In this document: piece after piece, positions 11,273-19,509 of the stretch
Layout: every line of letters starts with the position of its first letter
Position numbering within the stretch: the stretch's first letter is position 1
DNA from: Geomonas sp. Red32
GTDB taxonomy: Bacteria; Desulfobacterota; Desulfuromonadia; Geobacterales; Geobacteraceae
Assembly (NCBI RefSeq): GCF_023652955.1
Contig: NZ_JAKLOY010000013.1
Coordinates: 1,517 to 65,516, forward strand
Reading direction: 5' to 3'
Length of the DNA: 64,000 nucleotides
Position numbers and translations under genes: made by a program
The notes under the pieces: model-generated
Database searches by the model: none
What the model saw: only the letters and a program-made list of their open reading frames with translations
What the model was told of the DNA's origin: nothing

Positions 11273-11985
11273 TGTGCAGACTCCTTGGCATCACCAATTT
11301 CGACTACTCCATTCACGGCCACCTGGTCGACAACTTCTGCGAGCTCGCCCGCAGCGGCGTGGTGATGGCCGAGGACCCTCCCGGCCACGAGGACGGCTGG
11401 GGGATGGCCTACTACGTGGAGGGGAAGCTCGTGGTGGAGAAGAGCGGCGAGAGCCTCCTCAAGGAGAGGGCGCGGGTCGTGGAACCTCTCAAGCGGCTCG
11501 GCCGGACGCCGGTGCTGATCCTGCACCTGAGGAAATCCGCCTGGAAGGACAGCTCCTCCACCCGCCACGCCCATCCCTTCCACCACGACAACGTGGTCTT
11601 CGCCCACAACGGCACCGTGTACGAATATAAGCCGCTGCTCCCCGAGATCACCCTCCCCGGGCTGGGGGGCGATGCCCTCGATACCGAGGTCTTCTTCTAT
11701 CACATCATGAGCTTTCGCGAGCACGGCCTGGCTCCCGCCTTCCGGCAGAGCGTGGCGAGGATCAAGCAGGGGCTCCGCTATTCCGCCCTCAACTGTCTCT
11801 TCAGCGACGGCACAACCCTCTACGCCTACCGGGACTTCACCAAGGAGCCCGATTACTACTCGCTCTACAAATCCCTCTCCCCCTCCTCCTCGCTGGTCTG
11901 TTCCGAGCCGCTCGACGACCGCCACGAGTGGGTGGCGATGGAGAAGGGGGAGTTTATCGAGCTCCCGGCCGCCGCTATCCGCTGA
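11272..11985 (+). CDS. Class II glutamine amidotransferase (YafJ type)
   Basis: A 237-residue N-terminal-nucleophile amidohydrolase. Met1 precedes Cys2 (MCRLLGITNF), the expected catalytic cysteine after Met removal. Family residues follow in HEDGWGMAYY, ILHLRKSA, HAHPFHHDNVVFAHNGT and DTEVFFY. It lacks a synthase domain, so it resembles free-standing YafJ/DUG3-like amidotransferases that act on small gamma-glutamyl compounds. The start ATG shares one base with the spmB stop (TAATG), so it is the last gene of the four-gene operon. Its substrate is unknown. Confidence 0.9.
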   Translation: MCRLLGITNFDYSIHGHLVDNFCELARSGVVMAEDPPGHEDGWGMAYYVEGKLVVEKSGESLLKERARVVEPLKRLGRTPVLILHLRKSAWKDSSSTRHAHPFHHDNVVFAHNGTVYEYKPLLPEITLPGLGGDALDTEVFFYHIMSFREHGLAPAFRQSVARIKQGLRYSALNCLFSDGTTLYAYRDFTKEPDYYSLYKSLSPSSSLVCSEPLDDRHEWVAMEKGEFIELPAAAIR

Positions 11986-12016
11986 TTGACCCCGTTTGTC
12001 CCACCCAGGCCCGCGT

Positions 12017-12033
12017 TGTCCCGCTACGGGACA
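12017..12033. promoter_or_regulatory. Palindromic operator-like site, copy 1
   Basis: TGTCCC-GCTAC-GGGACA, a perfect 6-5-6 inverted repeat. The same half-sites and spacing recur at 12140-12156, both in the leader of the Hpt gene. The architecture is like that of enhancer-binding-protein sites such as NtrC sites, but the regulator is unknown. Confidence 0.45.
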
Positions 12034-12139
12034 GCCGGGTTCCCCTCCTTCCAGCCTAACCTCCCAAAATTGCAGCAGTTACTTCGTTGGCATCCATCCT
12101 GAAAGATATAAAGGCAGCAACGGTGCGGTCTCCCTTCAT

Positions 12140-12156
12140 TGTCCCCTCGCGGGACA
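12140..12156. promoter_or_regulatory. Palindromic operator-like site, copy 2
   Basis: TGTCCC-CTCGC-GGGACA, the same 6-5-6 inverted repeat as at 12017, lying 66 nt before the Hpt start codon. The centre-to-centre spacing is 123 nt. A 12-base stretch CATTGTCCCCTC at its left edge recurs at 13386, upstream of the giant surface-protein gene. Confidence 0.45.
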
Positions 12157-12222
12157 CGGGTCTGCCGCCACCGGGAGCGCAGAGTCCAACCAAGCTGCAG
12201 CTAAATTTCAGGGGGGGGGCAG

Positions 12223-12579
12223 ATGAAATACAAAACGATTACCGGTGACGGCGTAGAAGTATTTTCGCGGGAAGAACTGGAGACCCGGCTGGGGGACGCC
12301 ATTCCGGTCGACCAGATCGTGGAGATCTTCCTGGTGAGCGGGGCCAATCACCTGGCGAGCCTCAAGGAGGCGGTGGCGGAGGGGGACGTGGACAACTTTC
12401 TCGCCATCGCGCACACCTTGAAAGGGACCGCGGCTTCCCTGGCAGCCCACCGGATGGAGGCGGTCACCACGGCGATGGAGTCCATTGCCATCCTCGGGTC
12501 GCTCGCGGGAGCGCGGGAACTGGTGAGCCTTTTGGAGCTGGAGTTCGAGGCGTTCAAGGAAGCGGTGGCTGGCCGCTGA
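12223..12579 (+). CDS. Hpt-domain phosphotransfer protein
   Basis: A 118-residue protein consisting of one histidine phosphotransfer domain. The signature IAHTLKGTAASLAA (phospho-His64) is intact, in a four-helix-bundle pattern rich in Ala, Leu and Glu. Such proteins relay phosphate between hybrid kinases and response regulators. It has no kinase or receiver of its own; the hybrid kinase at 26.6 kb is a possible distant partner. It begins after a G-rich leader and a pair of TGTCCC palindromes, and is followed 28 nt later by the CheX gene. Starting at ATG 12223. Confidence 0.85.
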   Translation: MKYKTITGDGVEVFSREELETRLGDAIPVDQIVEIFLVSGANHLASLKEAVAEGDVDNFLAIAHTLKGTAASLAAHRMEAVTTAMESIAILGSLAGARELVSLLELEFEAFKEAVAGR

Positions 12580-12607
12580 GGCACCTAGCCCGATGGAGGA
12601 AGAGACA

Positions 12608-13108
12608 ATGGCATTTTCCGGCACTCTGCTGGCCCGGTTGCAGACCACCGAAGCGGCGATGGAGAAGTCGCTCATCAAGGACGTGAGGAAGGTCTTTGCC
12701 GAGCTCCTCGGCATGGACCACCTGCTGCACCTGCCGATCTCGGTGGACCCGGCCAGTAACTTCAGCGACTGCATCAGCGCCTTGGTGGGGCTCGCCGGGG
12801 ACTATAACGGCCTGGTCAGCCTGCACGTCCCCAATGCGCTGGCCATCAGGCTGACCTCGCAACTCCTTGATACCGCCGATCCGAGTGAGGAGGAGGTGGA
12901 GGACGCCCTGGGTGAGATGGCCAACATCCTGGCCGGCGCTTTCAAACAGCACCTCTCCGCCAACAGCCTCGCCGTGAGACTCTCGACCCCCTCGATAGTC
13001 TCCGGGAAGCAGTATGTGATCCATGTGGCCAAGAAGCCCGAGGTGATGACGCTACTCTTCGACTCCGAGGAGGAATGGTTCATGGCGGCATTGGCGCTGG
13101 AGAACTGA
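12608..13108 (+). CDS. cheX: CheX-type chemotaxis phosphatase-like protein
   Basis: About 166 residues. The CheX/CheC/FliY family dephosphorylates CheY-P through an E-x2-N motif on a helix; here DALGEMANILAGAFK (about residues 98-112) supplies Glu and Asn with the trailing Gly. The rest shows the alternating strand-helix pattern of the family, with VSLHVPNALAIRLTSQLL and YVIHVAKKPEVMTLLF. ATG 12608 is preferred over ATG 12593 because GGAGGAAGAG (inside the first five codons) sits at correct spacing before it. It is paired with the Hpt gene upstream, and 452 nt lie between it and the giant surface-protein gene. Confidence 0.82.
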   Translation: MAFSGTLLARLQTTEAAMEKSLIKDVRKVFAELLGMDHLLHLPISVDPASNFSDCISALVGLAGDYNGLVSLHVPNALAIRLTSQLLDTADPSEEEVEDALGEMANILAGAFKQHLSANSLAVRLSTPSIVSGKQYVIHVAKKPEVMTLLFDSEEEWFMAALALEN

Positions 13109-13560
13109 CGATTATGACTGAGGCCGGCACCTTCCAATAGTGGTTTCAAACTCCGTTCATACATACGCTGACAGCTGTTGTAGTGAATGAAGCGGGTAGA
13201 TACACAGTTGTGGGGAGCCAGTATCTCTACTTTGATCTTCAAAAGTAAAAGAACGGAAAATATGCGATTGGAAATTATTGAAGATATGTCCGGCTGGATG
13301 AATATTTGACAAAAATAATACTCGTCTCCCGCCAATGTTATCAATCGCTTGAATGCCTCTCCTGTCTCATCCGGTAAAAAGCGGTCATTGTCCCCTCAAG
13401 ATATTTACCCGTCAATCCGATTCTACGAAAAACCAGCTAGAGACAAACGAAATGTCCGCTGAGTAGTTATTAGCCTTTCCGCTCTTTCATACACTCCCTC
13501 GCGGGGATGGACGCCCGGCGGAACCGTTTTTTGCAGTTTAGACAGATGGAGGATTCCACC
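13109..13560. other. Long non-coding leader of the surface-protein operon
   Basis: 452 nt without a credible gene, clearly richer in A+T than its surroundings. It holds CATTGTCCCCTC at 13386-13397 (shared with the site at 12136-12147) and a degenerate inverted repeat TCCC-TCGC-GGGGA at 13495-13507. I saw no riboswitch motif. The promoter of the giant gene, possibly with a long 5' leader, most likely lies here. Confidence 0.5.
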
Positions 13561-16500
13561 ATGAAAACGTTTACCCGCCTCGGTTCCATCTTAATCGCCT
13601 TGACGATGCTGCTGGCGATCTGGTCACCCTGCTACGGAGACGAACCACCCATCGCCGACATCTACGACGGCATCACCACCGGCGGCGTGTTCATTCCCGG
13701 CGGAGGTTCCAACACCGGCCCCGACACCTTTACCTACACCTTCACGGCCACCCACTCCAACACTGCGCTCACCTTCCTCTTTAGAAACGACCCCAACTTC
13801 TTCACGCTCGACAACGTGAGCCTGAAGCCCGCGGGAGGGGGGAGCGAGATGCTCATCAACGGCAACTTCGAGGGAGGCTCGGCCGTGGGGAACCCGGACC
13901 AGCCGGCCTCTTGGGCGCTGGTGGGAACCCAGGGGCTGGATGCCGCCGGGGTGCTTTCCTCCGGGACCTGGTACGACGGTGCAGTGGGGGGATTCGACGG
14001 CATCATGCAGGTAATGCCGACCACCGTCGGGCAGAACTATACGCTTACCTTCGACCTCTCCAACGGCCAGTGGAGCGGGCAGGGGATCACCGAGATCCTC
14101 GTCTACGCCGGCGCGGTACCAGCGGGGTACACGGTGACCCCGACCACCAACGCCGCTTCCGGCATCTCCGCCACCGGCGCCGCCCTGAACGGCACGGTGA
14201 GCGACAACGGGGCCAACACATCGGTGAGCTTCAACTACGGCACCACCACCGGCTACGGGACCAACGTGGCGGCCACCACCGGCGGCACCATCCTCTCCGG
14301 GGCCGGGAGCACCGACGTGGCGGTCACCCTCAATTCCCTTACCTGCAACACCACCTACCACTACCAGGTCCAGGCGGCGAACGCCAACGGGACCACCTTC
14401 GGCGGCGACCAGAACTTCACCACCTCGGCCTGCGCGACCAACTACACGGTCACCTACAACGGAAACGGCAACAGCGGGGGAAGCGCCCCGGCCGACGGGA
14501 GCAGCCCGTACCTGAACGGCGCCACGGTGACCGTGCTGGGGGCGGGGAGCCTCACCAGGAGCGGCTACCAGTTCGCCGGGTGGAATACGGCGGCTAACGG
14601 GAGCGGCACCTCGCGGGCGGCCGGTGCCACCTTCACCATGGGCTCCTCGAACGTCACCCTCTATGCCCAGTGGAGCGCCCTTTCCTCCAACGCCAACCTG
14701 GGCGCCCTCGCCGTCTCGAGCGGCACCCTCACCCCAACCTTCGCCGCGGGAACCACTTCCTACACCGATGCGGTGGCCAACGGGGTCTCCTCGCTCACCG
14801 TGACCCCCTCGGTCGCCGATTCCACCGCCACGGTGACCGTCAACGGGACCTCGGTGACCAGCGGCAACGCCTCGCAGCCGATCCCGCTCTCCATCGGGAA
14901 CAACACCGTCACCATCCAGGTCACCGCCCAGGACGGCAGCACCAAGAGCTACACCATCACGGTGAACCGGGACGGCATCGCCCAGAACATCAGCTTCGGC
15001 ACCGCCCCAGCGCTGGTGGTGGGGGGAACCGGCCAGGTGAGCGCCACCGGGGGCGGATCGGGGAATCCGGTTACCTTCAGCTCCACCACCCCCGCGGTCT
15101 GCACGGTGAGCGGCACCACCGTCACCGGGGTAACCGCCGGGAGCTGTACGGTGGCCGCCAACCAGGCCGGAGGGGGGAACTACGACGCGGCAAACCAGGT
15201 GACCCAGAGCATCACGGTCGGCAAGGGAAGCCAGACCCTCACCTTCAGCCAGCCGGGCGCCGCCACCTACGGGGGGGGCACGGTGGATCTTTCGAGCTAC
15301 GCGGCCGCCGGGGCCTCCACGAGCCCGGTCACCTTCAGCATCGTCGCCGGGGGGACCGGGAGCGGGACCCTGTCGGGGGCCAACAACAAGACCCTCACCA
15401 TCACCGGGGCGGGGACCATCGTGATCCAGGCGGACCAGGCGGCCGACGCCAACTACAACGCGGCCACCCCGGTGCAGCGGACCGTGACCGCCGACAAGGC
15501 GGCCCAGACCCTCACCTTCAGCCAGCCGGGCGCGGCCACCTACGGGGCCGGAACGGTAGACCTCTCGTCCTACGCGACTCCCGGGGCCTCCACGAGCCCG
15601 GTCACCTTCAGCATCGTCTCCGGGGGGACCGGGAGCGGGACCCTGTCGGGGGCCAATAACAAGACCCTCACCATCGCCGGGGCGGGGACCATCGTGATCC
15701 AGGCCGACCAGGCGGCTGACGCCAACTATACGGCGGCTGCGCCGGTGCAGAAGACGCTCACCGTCAACAAGGCCAACCAGCCTCTCGCCTTCTCCCAGCC
15801 GGCCGCGGTCACCTACGGGGGGAGCGCGGACCTTTCGGCCTACGCCACCTCCGGCGGCTCCAGCAGCCCGGTCACCTTCAGCATCGTGACCGGGGGGGCC
15901 GGGAGCGGATCCCTCTCCGGTACCAGCAACAAGACGCTGGCCGCCACCGGCGCCGGGACGGTGACGATCCAGGCCGACCAGGCCGGGGATGCCAACTACA
16001 ACGCCGCCACCCCGGTGCAAAGGACGGTGACGGTGAACAAGGCGACCCTCACGGTCACCGCCGATGCGGTGGGCAAGAGCTACCAGGGCACCGATCCCGC
16101 GCTCACCTACTCGTACGCCGGCCTCACCAACGGCGACACCGCGGCGGTCATCACCGGGGCGCTTACCCGCGCCGCGGGGGAGACGGTGGCGGGAAGCCCC
16201 TACGCTATCGGGCAGGGGAGCCTCTCCGCAGGGGGGAACTACACCATCTCCTATACCGGGGCTAACTTCACCATCACCAAGGCCACCCCGACCATCACCT
16301 GGCTCACCCCGTACCCGGTCCCGTCCGGGACCACGCTGGACATCCGCCAGCTGAATGCAACCGCATCGGTCGCCGGTACCCTGGTCTACGCGCCAGCCGC
16401 GGGTGCCACGGTCTCCGCCACCCAGACCCTGAACGTGACCTTTACCCCGGCCGACTCCTCCAACTACAACGGCGCGAGCGCCAGCGTCTCCCTGGCGGTC

Positions 16501-19497
16501 AACAAGCAGACCCAGGCCATCACCTTCCCGGCGCCTCCCGCCAAGGTACTGACCGATCCCTCCTTCTCGCTTTCGGCCAGCGCGACGAGCGGTCTCACGG
16601 TGAGCTACACGAGCTCCAACCCTGCGGTCGCCACCGTTTCCGGCTCCACGGTGACCATCGCCGGCGCCGGTACCACCACCATCACCGCCTCGCAGGCGGG
16701 TAACGCCACCTACGCGGCCGCGGCCGACGTGAACCAGCCGCTCACGGTAGGCTACGCGGCCACCGCTCCCGTCCTCACCCTCTCGACACTCAGCGACGGC
16801 TCCCGCACCAGGAACCAGACCCTCAACGTGACCGGGAGCGCCACCGCGGTCAACGGGGTCCGCTCGGTGACCGTGAACGGTACCCAGGTCACCCTCGGCG
16901 CGGGGAATTCCTTCTCGGCGGCCCTCGGCTTGAGCGAGGGGAGCAACGTCATTACCACCACCGCCGTGGACGCCGGCGGGCTCGAGACCAGCGACAGCCG
17001 CACCATCATCCTCGACAGCACCGCCCCGGTGATCGCCGTGGCCTCGCCCGCCGACAACAGTGCGCTGTCGGCCACCTCGGCGACGGTCACCGGCTCCCTC
17101 GACAACCCCGGCACCGTCCAGCTGACCGTGAACGGCGGGACCCCGGCCGCCGCCACCATGACCGGCAACTCCTTCAGTGCCGCCGTCAGCCTGGCCGCCG
17201 GACTCAACGACATCCAGATCACCGCCACCGACCTGGCCGGCAACAGCTCGAGCGTCCACCGCGCGGTAGTTTCTGACACCGTCAACCCGTCCCTCTCGGT
17301 GGTCTCCCCCTCCCAGGACGTGAGCGTGGATGCTTCCACCGTGGAGCTGCAGGGGAGCGTATCCGACAGCGGCACCCCGGCGACCGTCTCGATCACCATG
17401 GACGGGGAGACCTACTGGCCGGCGGTGACCTCCGGCTCCTTCCAGCAGGCGCTGAGCCTCCCGACCGCCAAGAGCTACGCCATCACGGTGACCGCCACCG
17501 ATCAGGCGGGGAACCAGGTCTCGGTGGTGCGTAACGTGATCAGAAGGGGGACCCCGGCCGTCACCTGGTCCTCCCCCTCCACCATCGTCTACGGGACACC
17601 CCTCTCGGGAAGCAAGCTCAACGCCAGTGCCGATGTCGCCGGGGGCTTCAGTTACACCCCCGCGGCCGGGACCGTGCTGTCGGCGGGGAGCGGCCAGAGC
17701 CTGAGCGTCACCTTCACCCCGGCCGACACGGTGAATTACGCACCGGTGACCAGGACGGTGACCATCGACGTGAGCCAGGCGCTGCCGAGCGTCTCCTGGC
17801 CGGCCCCGGCGCCCATCGTTTATGGCACCGCGCTCTCCCCGGCCCAGCTCAACGCCACCTCCGGCGTCGCCGGCAGCTTCCACTACACCCCCTCGGCGGG
17901 CACCGTGCCGGCCGGTGGCACCCAGACCCTGACCACGGTGTTCGTCCCCACCGACACGGTCAACTACGCCACCGTCACCCTCGAAGTCTCCCTCACCGTG
18001 CAGAGGGGGACCCCGGTGGTAACCTGGGTTGCCCCGGCTCCCATCGTCTACGGCACCTCCCTTTCGTCGGCCCAGTTGAACGCCAGCGCCAACGTGGCGG
18101 GAACCTTCAGCTATTCCCCGGCGGCCGGGACCATGCCGGCTGCCGGCAACGCCCAGACGCTCACCGCTACCTTCACCCCGGCCGACGGCGCGAGCTTCAG
18201 CCCGGTCACCGCCACGGTAGCGATCGACGTCCAGAAGGCCCCGCAGGCCATCGCGTTCCAGGCGCCAGCCGGCAAGACGCTGGGCGGTGCCGATTTCCAG
18301 CTGAGCGCGGCGAGCAGCAGCGGCCTGCCGGTCTCCTTCGCCAGCTCCGACAGCTCGGTGGCCACCGTCACCGGATCGACGGTCACCATCACCGGGGCCG
18401 GCAGCTGCACCATCACCGCGAGCCAGGCAGGCAACGGCAACTGGGCCCCCGCTCAGCCGGTTAACCAGACGCTGGTAGTCCGCTACGGCTCCCAGCCCCC
18501 CCAGTTGACCGTCTCCGCTCTTCCCGACGGTACCATCACCCACGTCGCCACCCTCAACCTGACCGGGCACGTCTCCAGCTCCAACGGCATCAAGGCGGTG
18601 CTCGTTAACGGCGCCGCGGTGACGGTGGCATCGGACGGAACCTTCTCCTTCGCCGGCGTGATGAGCGAGGGGAGAAACCTCTTCCTCACCGAGGCGATCG
18701 ATCAGGGTGGGCTGGAGAGCACCGACACCCGCACTGTCACCCTGAAGAGCACCGCCCCCGGGGTCACCGTCGCCTCGCCGGCCGACAACAGCTCGCTGCC
18801 GGCCACCTCGGTGACCCTGACCGGACAGCTCGACTGCGACGGGACCGTGAGCGTCACCGTCAACGGCGGGACTCCCCAGCTGGCCGCCATGGACGGCACC
18901 TCCTTCAGCGCCACCCTCAACCTGGCCGACGGGGTCAACACCCTGCTGGTTACCGGGACCGACTTGGCCGGCAACGTCTCGACCGTGAAGCGGACGGTGA
19001 TCTCCGACACCAGCCGGCCGGCCCTGGCCATCACCTCGCCCGCGGCCGACGGCACCGTCAACGCCGCCAGTCTGCTCCTCGCCGGCACCGTCTCCGACAA
19101 CCTCGGCGCGGTAACGGTGACCGTCTCGGTGGACGATCAGCTCTTCACCCCGCCGGTCGTCAACGGGGGCTTCCAGCAGGCGATCCCGCTTCCGATCGCC
19201 AAGAGCTACGCCATCACGGTGACCGCCGCCGACCAGGCGGGCAACAGCGTCACCACGGTTAGGAACGTCATCCGTCCCAAGATTCTCGGAGACCTGAATT
19301 TCGACGGCAAGGTCGATATCGCCGACGCCCTGATCGCGCTCCAAATGTCGGTGGGAATGCGCACGCCAACCACGGCCGAGCTCCAGGCGGGCGATGTGGC
19401 CCCCCTGGTGGACGGGGCTTCCCAGCCCGACGGGGTGGTCGACGTCGAGGACGCCTACGCGATTCTGAAAAAGGCCGTAGGGCTGATCAACTTCTAA
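13561..19497 (+). CDS. Giant secreted Ig-repeat protein with C-terminal dockerin-like module
   Basis: 1978 residues. Start ATG 13561 lies behind GGAGG and begins a Sec signal peptide (MKTFTRLGSILIALTMLL..., cleavage near 26). Order of modules by eye: a lectin-like N-terminal region (35-185), fibronectin III-like (188-300), InlB-type repeat (NGNGNSGGSAP...YAQW, 293-372), cadherin-like sandwich (377-470), Ig-like (473-553), three nearly identical 91-residue MBG-like repeats (555-826), further MBG and Ig-like modules, three VTW..PIVYGT repeats (1328-1558), a second copy of an earlier Ig block (1560-1905), and a dockerin-like end (1908-1978) with the calcium loop DLNFDGKVDIAD and a second loop PDGVVDVED. 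It is probably a cell-surface or matrix adhesin. It leads an operon with a lipoprotein and an outer-membrane barrel. No enzyme domain was seen. Confidence 0.9.
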   Translation: MKTFTRLGSILIALTMLLAIWSPCYGDEPPIADIYDGITTGGVFIPGGGSNTGPDTFTYTFTATHSNTALTFLFRNDPNFFTLDNVSLKPAGGGSEMLINGNFEGGSAVGNPDQPASWALVGTQGLDAAGVLSSGTWYDGAVGGFDGIMQVMPTTVGQNYTLTFDLSNGQWSGQGITEILVYAGAVPAGYTVTPTTNAASGISATGAALNGTVSDNGANTSVSFNYGTTTGYGTNVAATTGGTILSGAGSTDVAVTLNSLTCNTTYHYQVQAANANGTTFGGDQNFTTSACATNYTVTYNGNGNSGGSAPADGSSPYLNGATVTVLGAGSLTRSGYQFAGWNTAANGSGTSRAAGATFTMGSSNVTLYAQWSALSSNANLGALAVSSGTLTPTFAAGTTSYTDAVANGVSSLTVTPSVADSTATVTVNGTSVTSGNASQPIPLSIGNNTVTIQVTAQDGSTKSYTITVNRDGIAQNISFGTAPALVVGGTGQVSATGGGSGNPVTFSSTTPAVCTVSGTTVTGVTAGSCTVAANQAGGGNYDAANQVTQSITVGKGSQTLTFSQPGAATYGGGTVDLSSYAAAGASTSPVTFSIVAGGTGSGTLSGANNKTLTITGAGTIVIQADQAADANYNAATPVQRTVTADKAAQTLTFSQPGAATYGAGTVDLSSYATPGASTSPVTFSIVSGGTGSGTLSGANNKTLTIAGAGTIVIQADQAADANYTAAAPVQKTLTVNKANQPLAFSQPAAVTYGGSADLSAYATSGGSSSPVTFSIVTGGAGSGSLSGTSNKTLAATGAGTVTIQADQAGDANYNAATPVQRTVTVNKATLTVTADAVGKSYQGTDPALTYSYAGLTNGDTAAVITGALTRAAGETVAGSPYAIGQGSLSAGGNYTISYTGANFTITKATPTITWLTPYPVPSGTTLDIRQLNATASVAGTLVYAPAAGATVSATQTLNVTFTPADSSNYNGASASVSLAVNKQTQAITFPAPPAKVLTDPSFSLSASATSGLTVSYTSSNPAVATVSGSTVTIAGAGTTTITASQAGNATYAAAADVNQPLTVGYAATAPVLTLSTLSDGSRTRNQTLNVTGSATAVNGVRSVTVNGTQVTLGAGNSFSAALGLSEGSNVITTTAVDAGGLETSDSRTIILDSTAPVIAVASPADNSALSATSATVTGSLDNPGTVQLTVNGGTPAAATMTGNSFSAAVSLAAGLNDIQITATDLAGNSSSVHRAVVSDTVNPSLSVVSPSQDVSVDASTVELQGSVSDSGTPATVSITMDGETYWPAVTSGSFQQALSLPTAKSYAITVTATDQAGNQVSVVRNVIRRGTPAVTWSSPSTIVYGTPLSGSKLNASADVAGGFSYTPAAGTVLSAGSGQSLSVTFTPADTVNYAPVTRTVTIDVSQALPSVSWPAPAPIVYGTALSPAQLNATSGVAGSFHYTPSAGTVPAGGTQTLTTVFVPTDTVNYATVTLEVSLTVQRGTPVVTWVAPAPIVYGTSLSSAQLNASANVAGTFSYSPAAGTMPAAGNAQTLTATFTPADGASFSPVTATVAIDVQKAPQAIAFQAPAGKTLGGADFQLSAASSSGLPVSFASSDSSVATVTGSTVTITGAGSCTITASQAGNGNWAPAQPVNQTLVVRYGSQPPQLTVSALPDGTITHVATLNLTGHVSSSNGIKAVLVNGAAVTVASDGTFSFAGVMSEGRNLFLTEAIDQGGLESTDTRTVTLKSTAPGVTVASPADNSSLPATSVTLTGQLDCDGTVSVTVNGGTPQLAAMDGTSFSATLNLADGVNTLLVTGTDLAGNVSTVKRTVISDTSRPALAITSPAADGTVNAASLLLAGTVSDNLGAVTVTVSVDDQLFTPPVVNGGFQQAIPLPIAKSYAITVTAADQAGNSVTTVRNVIRPKILGDLNFDGKVDIADALIALQMSVGMRTPTTAELQAGDVAPLVDGASQPDGVVDVEDAYAILKKAVGLINF
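15225..16040 (+). repeat. Tandem 273-bp coding repeats inside the giant gene
   Basis: Three MBG-like units coding for 90-91 residues each. Identical blocks such as GTCACCTTCAGCATCGT recur at 15328, 15601 and 15871, offsets of 273 and 270 bp. The first two units are almost identical at the DNA level, pointing to recent duplication or gene conversion; the third has diverged. Confidence 0.85.
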
Positions 19498-19509
19498 GAG
19501 AGGTACGTC

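Noticed and set aside
11990-12226. A 76-codon frame before the Hpt gene.
   Set aside because: Low-complexity product, no ribosome site, and it covers the palindromic sites and the Hpt ribosome site.
13500-13540. A possible sigma-54 promoter (CGGAACCGTTTTTTGCA) before the giant gene.
   Set aside because: The GG and GC elements are 11 nt apart instead of 10 and the -24 element lacks TGGC.
13109-13560. A possible c-di-GMP (GEMM) riboswitch in the leader of the giant gene.
   Set aside because: I looked for the conserved GEMM core and its tetraloop/receptor pattern and did not find them. A covariance-model search would settle it.
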